Assembly (NCBI GenBank): GCA_001179505.1
Contig: CDMY01000375.1
Location: 31,215-95,214 of the forward strand
DNA length: 64,000 nucleotides
Direction of reading: 5' to 3'
From: Vitrella brassicaformis
Lineage: Eukaryota; Sar; Vitrellaceae
Part shown: positions 42,761-53,682 of the stretch, piece after piece
Layout of the letters: every line of letters begins with the position of its first letter
How positions within the stretch are numbered: position 1 is the first letter of the stretch
Program-made: the position numbers and the translations under genes
The notes under the pieces: generated by a model
The model's database searches: none
Seen by the model: the letters and a program-made list of their open reading frames with translations, nothing else
What the model was told of the DNA's origin: nothing

Positions 42761-44552
42761 TTACGGCTGTGGGGGTGAGGCGATGATGCTGCCGCCGCCC
42801 CCGAGCCCCGTACTAGCGCCCACCACAGGGATGTTGGCCAAACCACCCGACGCATCCGTCCTGAAGGACCTCACGCAACACAACACAACATGAGACGACA
42901 GGTGCAAATGGCATAGAGCCCAGAAGGCGTGTGTGGGGGTGGGGTGGGGTGGGGTGGGGTGTGTTGGGTTTGCGCACGAAAATGGCCGGTATGTGGTCGT
43001 CTGCATCTTGCGAAGTTCTGCACCGATATGACAGACACGAGGGACGCACGGATGTGCGAGTGGTGCCTTAATATCGTTTGGCGTAGATGTACCCTCATGC
43101 AGTGCGTTGATGTACTCGGCCTGCTGCTTGTGCGACGCTATCAACGCCTTGATGTCCGGACCAGCTGCACCACACACAAGGGACACGTCAGACAGGCAGG
43201 TCCGACGGATCAGCTGCCCAGCAGTGTTCAGCTGCCCACCCCACCAGTGGTCTTGACATCCTCGCCAACGAATATCGAACACGTCTGACCACACACCACA
43301 CCAAACCCACACACATACAGCTGTCCCGTAAGTAATGCGTGTGCGTGAGTGAGTGTGAGTCTGTGTGTGTGTGTGTGTCAATGGGAAGGAACTGACTGTC
43401 TGACCTGTCGGCCGCCCCGTTTGACTTCGAAGGATGAGGCGATGATGCTCAAACATACCTTGGGCTGGTACACGTCCACCGTAGCCTCCTTGTACGCCTA
43501 AATACATACGGACATACCCCAACACACAACACAACACAACACAACACACACGACACAGCCACCCATCCCATCCATCCCATCCACGAGAGNNNNNNNNNNN
43601 NNNNNNNNNNNNNNNNNNNNNNNNNNNNNNNNNNNNNNNNNNNNNNNNNNNNNNNNNNNNNNNNNNNNNNNNNNNNNNNNNNNNNNNNNNNNNNNNNNNN
43701 NNNNNNNNNNNNNNNNNNNNNNNNNNNNNNNNNNNNNNNNNNNNNNNNNNNNNNNNNNNNNNNNNNNNNNNNNNNNNNNNNNNNNNNNNNNNNNNNNNNN
43801 NNNNNNNNNNNNNNNNNNNNNNNNNNNNNNNNNNNNNNNNNNNNNNNNNNNNNNNNNNNNNNNNNNNNNNNNNNNNNNNNNNNNNNNNNATCCCTCCCTC
43901 CCTCCCACGTCCCCAGCCCCAGTGCACCCATCCGTCCTCCCCGGGCCCCCTGTTAGTTACCTGTTCGAACTTCTGTGCGAGTACGAGCCTGTCGGTGTGT
44001 GTGGCTCTGGGGTCTGTGGCGGTGTCGAGGTTGAACCACTGCTGGAAGATGCCGCTGCTGTACCGCTCCGAGAGGCGGTCCATGGGGATGCGCAGGCTGC
44101 CCACCTGGCGGGCTATCTCCGGCGTGAACATGGGCTCCGGGCACTCGTACACGTCCAACGTCAGGATCGTGTACACGCCACACTCGACACACGCGGTCTG
44201 CGTACGACCTATCACCTACACAATCACACACACATACACACAGATGCAGAGAGGGATAGAATGATGGATGGATGGATGGATGGATGGCAACAAGAAACCA
44301 TCGACATTTCCCCCGTGTGTGTGTCGCCTGATCTCTCCACTCTCCTCCTTCCCTGCGCCCTCTCTGGCCTTCTCTCTCATCCACTCATCTGGGCCCCTCC
44401 CTCCCTCGCTCTCTACGCGCGTACCGTACCTTGGTGGATGTGCCTCCCGTGCTGACGTTGACATAGTAGAATGCGTTGCGGGCGCGGGGGGCGTGCACAT
44501 CCACCATCGTCACCAAACAGGGGATGGTATCGCCCGTCAACATGTTACCCAT
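42761..44552 (-). CDS. C2-like domain protein, interrupted by assembly gap
   Basis: The minus strand starts MGNMLTGDTIPCLVTMVDVH (44552) and continues RNAFYYVNVSTGG. An intron follows, then TACVECGVYTILTLDVYECP, LRIPMDRLSERY and IFQQWFNL. A beta-rich chain ending in a QWFxL strand resembles a C2 domain, which binds membranes or proteins, but calcium-binding aspartates are not obvious. After the 300-N gap come ATVDVYQPKV, DIKALIASHKQQAEYINALH and a Gly-rich tail ending ASPPQP at the stop (42761). An earlier in-frame ATG at 44648 would overlap the start of the divergent zinc-finger gene, so 44552 is preferred. Family placement is weak. Confidence 0.5.
43590..43889. other. Assembly gap (300 N) inside the C2-like gene
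   Basis: Exactly 300 unknown bases, the same length as the other gap, so the size is probably a placeholder. It is flanked by CCATCC and CCCTCC tracts, suggesting a collapsed microsatellite in an intron. Confidence 0.95.
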
Positions 44553-44633
44553 CCTTGCAAACGCCGAAAACACCACAACGCCTTTCGGCTCCAATCTTGA
44601 AGATTTACGAAAAAGGAGAGCGGGTGTCCGGCG
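44553..44633. promoter_or_regulatory. Very short bidirectional promoter, C2-like / ZC2HC1
   Basis: Only 81 bp lie between the two start codons. Either the 5' leaders overlap or one start is misplaced. No TATA box is seen. Confidence 0.45.
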
Positions 44634-46479
44634 ATGTCGTACAACCATCCCTATTACGGTGGTGCATCGTCTTCCCGTCCCCCTGGTCCGAGTGATGATG
44701 ACCTCAACGAGGCGAGGCAGGGGCTCAGGCTGCTCAAGGCCAAGATGCGCAGGCAGAGCCTATCGTGGCAAAAAGAACAGCGAGCCGCCGAGTAGGGAAC
44801 AGAAAACACACCAGCCACATATATCTCACCAAATATGTATCGGTGTGTGTTTTTCTCCTCTCTGTTATCTTTCCTTTCAGGCAGGGTCTTCCAGCTCCCG
44901 GCATCCCCCAGCCGTCCCACCCCTCATACCCCTCGTCCAGCTACTCTTCCAGGCCCCAGGCAGCGGCCGCACGCCCAGTGCCGGGCGCATCTCGCGTGTC
45001 GCCCGGGCAAATCGCCAGACAGCCACAGCCATTCTCGCCTGAGGATGACACATCAATGCTCCCTGCCAGAGGTGGCGGCATCGGTGGTGGTGGTGGTTGG
45101 TCTGCTCGTCCCCTCCAGATGAGTAGCAGGGAGCGGCTGGGGCAGGGCGGCGATGAGGGAAGGGGCGAGGGGGTTGCTGTCAGTGGTGTTGTTGGGGGTC
45201 GTGGGTTTGAGGTGCTGCGGCAGCCTGTAGGTGCTGCCAGTGGTGGTGTTGGAGCGGCGTCGGGTGGGGGTATCCCGAATGAGGAGGACGCCGTTGCTGA
45301 GCCTGTCGACCTGACTGAGGTGAGATTGTCAGGAAGAGCCAGGGAGAGAACGGCCGGGGCTTGATTGCTGGCTGTCGTGTCGCAAGCAAACTGTGTGTGG
45401 GCGTCCGTCAGTGTGACGGCTGCGGCCGTTCGTTTCGCCCCGAGGCACTCGCGAAGCATCGGAAAGTGTGTCAGAAGGTCAGGCATACCATGGACGGATG
45501 CTGTGGATGGAAATGTGCACTCAATCACTCACTCTCCACACAACTAAGTAGGGATACCTAAGGTCCTATACGTCTGTCTTGGCCCACAGGTGTTTCAGCA
45601 GAAGCGCAAGCCCTTCGACGTGGCGGCCCTGCGCGTGTCAGGCGTGGACGGCGGGCCCGAGGCGCTCCGCAGACTTAGACACGACCAGAGAAAAGCCAAA
45701 AGGAAAACGTATGCACCGCACGGGAGGCAGGCAGGCAACGGCCGCAGAGTGTCTCTCTGTTGTGTTGTGTGTATGTGTCTTGTCTTGATCGACTGACCCA
45801 TGCCATTCTACCTCTTTCACTCTGCCCGCCCCGCCTGTGTGGTGTGCAGTGGACAAGGCAGCGGCGGCGATGCTCCTATCAAGAAGACGCCCGCATGGAA
45901 ACAACAAGTAGCCACCGGCCACGCACGGACACGCCTATACAAGAATTTATGTGTGTCGTTGCCCCCTTTGCAGAGCGAAGCGTTCCGTGCGGCCATCGCA
46001 GCATCGCGCGCCACCACAGACGAAGCCAGACAAGAAGCACAGGCAAGAGAGAACACCACACCACCCACACCAATCCATGTCTCTCCTTCCCGTGCTGTGG
46101 TGCATGGCATGATGGCATGTGTGTGTTTGCGTGGCCTGCAGGCTCGTTTGGATGCGGTGGGTCCTGACCCGTCGATGGTGTCGTGTCCCCACTGCGGCCG
46201 CACATTCAACCAGGACGCCGCAAAAAGACACATACCTATCTGCGAAAAGACATTCGCCAAGAAGGGCGGCCGGCTTGCTAAGGGAGGAGGCACACTCGCA
46301 GCTGCAGGTAGGTGGCCTGGGAGGGAGGGAGGGAGGGAGGGAGGAACATTCGAATGAAGAGTCCGAGACTCCTCTTCTCCCTCTTGTGTGCTTCTGTGCA
46401 CGTAATGAATGTGTCAGGCGGCGGCATGGCTGCCTCAGCGTCTGCGCCCTCCTTCCCGAAGCGTGGAGGGCGCAGATGA
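44634..46479 (+). CDS. ZC2HC1-type C2HC zinc-finger protein
   Basis: Eight exons (44634-44791, 44881-45319, 45412-45477, 45590-45708, 45850-45907, 45974-46042, 46142-46307, 46418-46479) give about 378 residues. The N-terminus has a helix (LNEARQGLRLLKAKMRRQSL), then a Pro/Ser/Gly-rich region. Finger 1 is CDGCGRSFRPEALAKHRKVC followed by QKVFQQKRKPFD. Finger 2 is CPHCGRTFNQDAAKRHIPIC. This C2HC pair with the KRKPFD spacer is typical of the ZC2HC1/FAM164 family, found in cilia- and flagellum-associated and other eukaryotic proteins. The exon 6 to exon 7 intron starts GCAAGA and is a GC-AG intron; no usable GT donor lies nearby. The tail is basic (PKRGGRR). Confidence 0.85.
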
Positions 46480-46873
46480 GTGCGTGTGGGGATGGTGGAT
46501 TGCTGGGTCATACATATCATGGCGGCCTCTCTCTCAGTCCCTTTGATTCGTGAATGGATGGATGGATGTGCCAGCCCGTGGACGTACGGACCATTCTGGC
46601 GTGTGTGTGGGTGGGCGCTGCTGACTCACTGACTGAGTGAGTGTTTGTAGAGGACCTGACCTGGAGGGAACCCAGGAGTCAGTGAATCTTCCATGGAAGT
46701 CCTGTCAGTCATCACATGGCCACATCACACACACACAGGCCTCATTTGGCTGGCTGCCACCAGCACACCGCACAGGTCAGCCTGCCCTGCACATGATGGA
46801 TGGATGCTGCTCAATGACATCTACCGACAAACGCATCACCACCCTCCCATCGTAGACCTAGGCGCTAGCTAGG
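46480..46873. other. Intergenic between convergent genes
   Basis: About 390 bp tail-to-tail spacer with GGAT and CA tracts. No gene seen. Confidence 0.6.
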
Positions 46874-49044
46874 TCACAGCTTGCCATTGTTGGAGCATGC
46901 GGCTCCGCCATTCTGCCCTGTGGCCGACTGACATGCTGCCTGAGGCCTCGGCTGATCCATGGCCTTCAACACGTCCGCCATATTGTCCCAAATCAGCGTG
47001 TTGTGGTCCGCACCGGCAAATTCAACATACTGCGCACACACATCCACACATCCATCGGCACATCCGGGGAGGGAGGGAGGGAGGGAGGGAGGCACACACC
47101 TGAAGTGCAGCCAAGTGCGTATCGTAACTGCACTCATACTTACGCGGGTGGCGAATGGTGTTGGCTGCTGCTGGGTGAGTGTCTTTGCGAGGCCGCCCAG
47201 CTCCCTCCCCATGTACACAGGGACGACCTCGTCACGATCGCCATGCATGACGGTCAGGGGGATGGCCGAATCAGACACGTGGTCTTCCCACAAGTGTGGG
47301 TCAAGCAGAGACGTCAGCCGCTTCCTGTTGTCCCACCTTAGGTGTGCACCACACGTGCACAAAGAATGAGACAGACAGTGACTAGGTAGGTGTCTGTGTC
47401 GGCCAACGTCCGTGTCGCCAACTAACTTGTGGACGAGCAGCGTTTCCACGACGGCTGTAGGGATGATGGGAAAGACCACAGTGGCCATGTCGACCAGAGA
47501 TGTGAAGGGCGATATCAGCAGCAGCCGCCCCAGTGAGATCGAATGGTAGGCGGGCTTGGGGTTGCCCGCATGGTTGAGCCGCTGTGCGACAGCCAACGCA
47601 AGCTGCAGGCCCTGAACAGAGAAACAAACATTCCGACACAAAAAATCCTATCTTTCTATGCATATGGATGACGTCTGTCTGTCTGTAAGTACCGACCGCT
47701 GCTGCTCCGATCGAGTGGCCGAAGACATTGAGCTCGATGGGCGGCAAGGGCCCCGAATAATGCCGGGATAAACTATCCAGGCAGGCATCCAACGCCTGCA
47801 GGCCAGGCAGGAGTCGAGTCAACCAATACACCACACATAACATACAGACGCAGACACATAAACGAACGACACACGTACGGTAGGTACGCACACATGGATA
47901 CGATAGTGGACCGTGTAGTGCAGCGCTCAGCTCACCTGCACTGACGTTTTCATGGTGTTGGCTGGGGTGGGTCGGCCCTCACACTCGCCGTAGCCTTCAC
48001 ACGGCAGGCAACACACAATGAATGCACTTCAATCACATCATGGTGGCCACAGCGTGATTGCATAGCAGACCAATGCCTGTCTGCCATTGATTGTACCAGG
48101 GTAATCGGCCAGCAGGAACGCCATATCGTCCTCCTCTCCACTGTCGTCCTTTCCCGCTTTGACCCGCCTCCTCAGGTATACGCCCACGAACTCCAGCCAG
48201 TCCAGTGCGAGGGCAGCGTTGCCCCCGAATAACACCCACAGCCGGAGAGGCGACCGGGGGCTCACCACCGTGCCGACACGGGAAGATCTAGGAGGGATGA
48301 GAAACGCCGTCTGGTGGCCGATTGAAGCATCCTGAGAAAGCCAGAGGGAGGGAAGGCAGCCATTGCAAGCAGCGTGGTGTGTGTGTCATTCATTCATTCA
48401 TATGCACCATTTGGTCTTTGTTTCAAGGTCAGTCACCTTGAACTGAATGTCTTGTATTGGCTGCCGCCCGATGCTGCCGAGGAACTCATCGAATGCCCTC
48501 CTCTGCTCCTCATAGAAGCCAGCGCCTTTGTACTTGCGCTTGAAGTATATCAGGTGGTCCTGCGCGAGGCTGAGGACGGCTATAAGAGACGCCCCGACAG
48601 CTACAGCCACTGATTGCAATGAATCACAGACACTCATGCAGAGGGTGCGAGTCAAAGCGCATGTCGATGTGCATTGGTGTACATGCCATGCATGTTATGT
48701 ATGTGTGTTGGTGCTTGTGTGCGTACGGTACCTGCTGCCCGTCTGCCGATGGTAGATCCGTGCTTGTTGAGCCATTCCCTCACTCGCTCCATGCCAGGAT
48801 CAGACACAAGCCAATCTGCACAGACATGCAGCAAGTGACGGATCTGTTTGCATTTCATTGTTTCCGTCTGACCAGTGACTATAGGTGGCAGGAAAGTAAG
48901 CCGACGCGCGAGATGCTTCCACCTGATGTGTCCACCAACAGCAGCTCTCAGATCTTTCCTCGCTGTTGGTCTTGCTGTGGCGTCAGCAGCGACAATGAAC
49001 AAAAGCGGCAGCGTTACGACAAGTAGAGGACGATATGAACCCAT
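46874..49044 (-). CDS. Secretory or membrane alpha/beta hydrolase
   Basis: The minus strand starts at 49044 with a hydrophobic leader (MGSYRPLLVVTLPLLFIVAA). A second hydrophobic segment follows (SVAVGASLIAVLSLAQ). Later exons give the hydrolase core: WVLFGGNAALALDW (oxyanion strand), a DYPG-YGECEG loop split by an intron, and the nucleophile elbow VFGHSIGAAA. The acid site is VMHGDRDEVVP and the histidine site FAGADHNTLIWDN. All three catalytic residues are in the usual order. The protein ends SNNGKL at 46874. Such enzymes cleave ester, thioester or amide bonds; the substrate cannot be told. The leader suggests entry into the secretory pathway, or the plastid route in an alga. Confidence 0.75.
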
Positions 49045-49289
49045 CGGAAAGGCATCTTTTCTTCCTCACTTTCAAGCTCGCATCGATCGGCTGCGGCATG
49101 GTTTCTGCCTTCGGGAGCCTTCCCGACGGCTGCCACTGAGCACAGGGTGGTGCGCGGAGGAAAGAGAACAAGGAAATGCTGCAATTCCATCCATTCGACG
49201 TCCCGTCCTGGTGCGTCCCGGCTGCCTTGTGATGGTGATGGGACGGCTGCCGGGCGTCGGGTGAAGGATAAGACAGCCCCGCCACCGTC
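49045..49289. promoter_or_regulatory. Bidirectional promoter region, hydrolase / F-box-like gene
   Basis: 245 bp between divergent start codons. No distinctive motif is visible. Confidence 0.45.
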
Positions 49290-50526
49290 ATGGAAGAAGG
49301 TACGTGTGTGCAACAAACATATACGCAGAGGGAGGGGAGGGGAAGAGGAATCATCCAACAGTGACTGATGTTGGTGGATATGTGTGGGTGCAGGCGAGGG
49401 CGATGGTGGCGGTGGTGGTCGGTCTGCCCTGCCTGGCAGCGGCACTTATGGTCTCCCCGACGAACGGGTCAGCCATCCTCATTCGACACTCGCCGCATAC
49501 ACTGCGAAGATCGCTCTCTCCCCTCTGTGTTGTTGGTGCAGGCACGTGCGGATGGCGGCGTTAGTAAAGTTCAAGAAGACTTCAATCGCATATCGACACT
49601 GTTTGAGAGAGTTCAGTCCAAGGTCACGACATGACACTGACACTGACACCCAGGCAGGCAGAGAGGCACCGCAGCTTTCATGTGTGCGTTGGTTTGTTGG
49701 TGCCAACAGTGGTCGGCTGATCCCTCTCGGGCGGCGGAGAAGCTGCTGGACGGCCGAACTGATGTACAGGTGAGCGTGTGGACGGATGGCTTACACTGGT
49801 CGCGTTGGGGGGCCTATGTGCCTGTTTGTGTGTGCAGTGTGAGCTGTCGGCCGTGGCGAGCAGTCTGTCGCGCATAGACGCCCTTTTAGACACATCTGCA
49901 AAGGTACACAGACACACACATGTGAGTAGAGGGAGGTAGCTGGCGAGACCTAGCGGCAGCGGTGTGGTGTGGTGTCAGGATGAGTTGGTTGGTGCTGGAG
50001 GGTCGGTGGGCATAGCTGAGGCCAACGAGGCACATGACACTTCCATACCGGTACACACACACACACGTACGAGGAGCCATGGCATATGTGTGTGTGTGCT
50101 GTGTGTTCGTGCTGTGCGGTATGCCATCAGGTGGGTGTCGGTGACGCACCAAATTCGGTAAGCAAATGGCGACGGCGACCCAAGGCTGTATGCCGACAGC
50201 CATGGGTCCTCTCTCCCTGCGTATGTCTGTGTGTGCAGGTATGTGTGTCGGAGGTCAAGCGGGCCCGATTGGAGGGTCACTCAGGCCATCACGCTGCTGC
50301 TGCTGCAGCGAGTCGCGGTAGGTGGCGACACAGCACATGAACCACATCCATACCAATCAGACGCACCCCAATGCCCTCTCTGCCTGTCTGTGTGTGTGTG
50401 TGTGTTGTGCAGGCGGTCAGTCTGGCGGCCCTCAGCAAGATGGGCAAACCCAAGACCAACAGCAGCAACAGCAGCAGGTCAACCAGATGAACACACGTGG
50501 GCGTGACGCCCATTGACGCCCTCAGA

Positions 50527-50561
<35 letters not shown>

Positions 50562-52854
50562 TGTCAGGTTGTGTGTGGGCCGTGTCTGTGTAGCCTTGAG
50601 GGCCCGTTGCTGTGCGAGATGGCCTCGTTCCTCACCACCATTGAGGCCACCGTCCTCTGTCGTCTCAGTAAGGACATCAGGAGCAAGGCCGACTACACCG
50701 GCAACACACACACCACCGAGGGCAAGACCGACGACACGCCATTCGGCGTATACCGCAACCTCACGATCGCAAAGGACGAGTGCCGCACTTGGCAACGGCT
50801 TGACAGGGCACCATGCTCACGTCTGAGGGAAAAACTGGTGAGGGCGTCTTGTCGTGCGGCAAAGCCAGAGTGCGGATGGTGGATCCGTCTTTCTGCCTGC
50901 CTGTCCGGTCACTCAGGGCCACGTCACGACCGCTTGCATCCAAGACAGGAAGGATGCCTACTTCTGCAACTACCACTACACACTCTCCTTTGTGACGACT
51001 TGCCTCGAGGCCTCCAGGGCATCCCTCAAACACATCTACACCACGGGTTTCATCGACCGTGAAGACGCCCCGGTGCCCCTACGACCCCCAGTGGCCTTCG
51101 ACAAGCTCGAGACGCTGCACGTCACGTCTTCGTCATGGAACAGCTTCTTCCGGTGAGTGAAGTGGCAGTACAAGGCAGGTGTCCTGGTGTCATACTGTTT
51201 CCCCACCCCTGGTGCTGTGGGTTTCAGGGAGTCCAACTGGACGTTCCCGAGTCTCGTCGATTTGCGGGTCAGCACAGGGTAGCGGAGCGAGCTTCCCGAC
51301 GTCACCCACATCGTGCGCTCGGCCCCCCAGCTGCGCACACTCACAACGGCTGACAGCTGGCACACGATCGACGGCGAGTGGTGTGAGTTCGCCAGTGCCC
51401 TGGGGCAGTGCCCTTACCTGACGACTATCCGCGGGCTGGGCATCGGGGGCAACAGCTGCAGCCACCTGACTCATTTGCAGAAGGCCCTCGACACCCACTG
51501 GGGCAAAGAGCAGAACAGATGTAAGCACGGGGGCTCAGAGGGGAAGGCATCACACGTGTTGCTCTGCTCTCCGTTACGGTACATGTTGTCTGCCTCCCTG
51601 TCCTGTAGGCATTACGAAGACCATCGAGTTTGTGTACGGGAGCCCCACCATCAGCACCAGCTTCGGCGACGAGACCCACCCCCTCCACGACTTCCTCACA
51701 TGGGCGGGGCGAGTTGGTGTGGCCATCGAGTGGCGGCTGGGCAAGGACTTCTTCCTGGAGTGCAACAAGGGTGCATCGAGCTCGGTCGGCCCTCCTGCTG
51801 TGCGTGGCCCCGTGGCAGGCGTGGTCAAGGACGCGGCGTCCGAGGCAGCGATGGTAAGTCGGAGGAAGCGAGTGACAGTAGCGCTCTTCCACCCTTCATC
51901 TATCTATCGTGTTGTGCACACCATGGCTGCCTGTGTGCCTCAGGTGCACTTGTATTTGGGTGGTACCCCTCTCCACCGCTCGTGGAAGGACCTGCTGACA
52001 TTCCCCGATGCAGGCATCCTCCTCGTGGACGAGGGCGATTCGTCGTCGACGATTGAGAGCATCCCCACATGGCTGCTGGAGGTCGATGACAACGGCAACA
52101 ACGTGCGCTTCCCCAAGATAGACTACCTCGATGCCCTGCTGGGGTTTGTGGCCGATGGCGATGCCCCACCTGAGGAGGCGTGGCATTTGCCGGCCGCCCC
52201 CAACTCACTCACTACACTGCTAGGCAGCCTGCGGGGAGTCAGATTAGTCGAGTTCACCACGTCTAGTTTGTCTACTGTGTGTGAGTGCCTGTCGCACATG
52301 AGCACCGACAAACTGGACGTGTTGGAGGTCTGTGTGGGCTCGCATCTGACTGCACTGCCTGACCCCATCCCCCACTACACACTGCCGGCTGTGCACCGCC
52401 TTGTCGTCCCGATACGGTGCGGCATGTGGGCCGCAGTGAGCAAGGCAGCTGCGTTGTCGTGTATGCGATTGGCCTTACTCACTCACGCACACGAGGCAGA
52501 GTTTGAGTTTTATGTAGCGTCAGACCAGTTTGACTTCCACCGGGACTATGGGGAGCTAGAGGGAGGGGATGAGGCGGAGGATGATGAGGATGAGGATGAG
52601 GATGCTGCGTGGGAGAGAGAGAGGGAGCTGTGTCAGGCCATGGAGGAGCATGGCAAGGGCTGCATGCGCGCCTTGGCCACTGAGTGCTATGAGGTAGTCA
52701 AGGGAGGATACCAGCTGACAGACGTAGACGTCGGCTGTCACGTGGAGCACAACGAGACCACGATGCAGCTGATGTCCTATGGCCATTTGCAGCTGAAGGT
52801 GTTAGCTAAGGGGGCCATAGCCGGGGGAGAGGACAGAGGGGTCATGACCGACTG
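49290..52854 (+). CDS. Coiled-coil protein with F-box-like and LRR-like regions; in-frame stop
   Basis: The chain begins MEEGEGDGGGGG and proceeds through small in-phase exons forming a probable coiled coil: VQEDFNRISTLFERVQSK, SRAAEKLLDGRTDVQ, LSAVASSLSRIDALLDT. A Gln-rich linker follows. Next comes an F-box-like helix set (PLLCEMASFLTTIEATVLCR then LSKDIRSK) and a long region with repeated Leu patterns (FDKLETLHVTSSSWNSFF; APQLRTLTTADSW; LTTIRGLGIGGNS). The C-terminal exon has an acidic stretch of Asp/Glu. After LVDLRVSTG the frame meets a TAG at 51280-51282, then continues as good protein (RSELPDVTHIV). No phase-compatible intron removes it. Either this copy is inactivated or one base is wrong (CAG would restore Gln). 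F-box/LRR proteins recruit substrates to SCF ubiquitin ligases; that role is only suggested here. Confidence 0.55.
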
Positions 52855-53682
52855 ACACACTGACTCTGCTGACTTGTACAGACTCACTCTTGTGGATGTG
52901 GCTGCCTGTGGATGAGTAGCGGTACATCGTTTTGATGCATGAGTGCCTGCGATGTCCTCGCGCAGTGGATGAGTCTCAGTGGTTGCTCGGTTGCTGATGA
53001 AGGGACTCTGTCACACTCGTGTGCACTTGACTGTTTGTTGAAGATATAAACAAAGAGTTCAGTCCCCGTCCGTCGCATGTGGGCCTCCCTGGCTTGTCCC
53101 TGGCACTCACAGCCAACACCACAACCAACACGGTCAACACCGGCAGCAGCAGCAGCAGCAGCACGCACAAGCCGCGCAGCAACCATTACGGAGATCTGAT
53201 GGTCGGCTACCGTGGTGGTGGTGGCGATGGGGCAGGGAGGGGCTGTATGGGGGCGGTGCGCGTGTGAATCTCTGCGGTTTTGCCATTGAGCCCGTTCTGA
53301 CATCACAGATGAATATCGTGGCCTTCGCGAGCGGTCGAGAGCAGTGGACAGACATACCAGCGGCAGCCATGAATGGGCTAAACTTGACCTGTCTGCATGA
53401 GACAGACGTGTGTGTTGGAAAGGGTTGGTGACATTGCATGTCTGTCATGAAGCACAAACGCAGACGAAACCAACCGCTACCAATCATTGGATACATAGCT
53501 CGATCTTCGCGTTTTTCTCTTTGGTCAATGTCCAAATGCATGTCTCCTTCTCGTGCGGCCGTCTATCGAGACGAGACACAGAGCACCGTCGACAGTACCC
53601 ATTCGTCAGTCACACACACAGCCGAGCACATAACAACGGCCATAACCAGACACCAGTCAGCAAACTGCCCTGCTTTCTGCCT
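52855..53682. other. Intergenic between convergent genes, about 830 bp
   Basis: Lower GC than the surroundings, with an (AGC)n run near 53142-53162. The minus-strand frame through it is rich in Cys from that repeat and is not credible as protein. Confidence 0.55.

Noticed and set aside
53142-53400. Cys-rich minus-strand peptide
   Set aside because: The poly-Cys run is the antisense of an (AGC)n repeat; no conserved spacing and no splice context.
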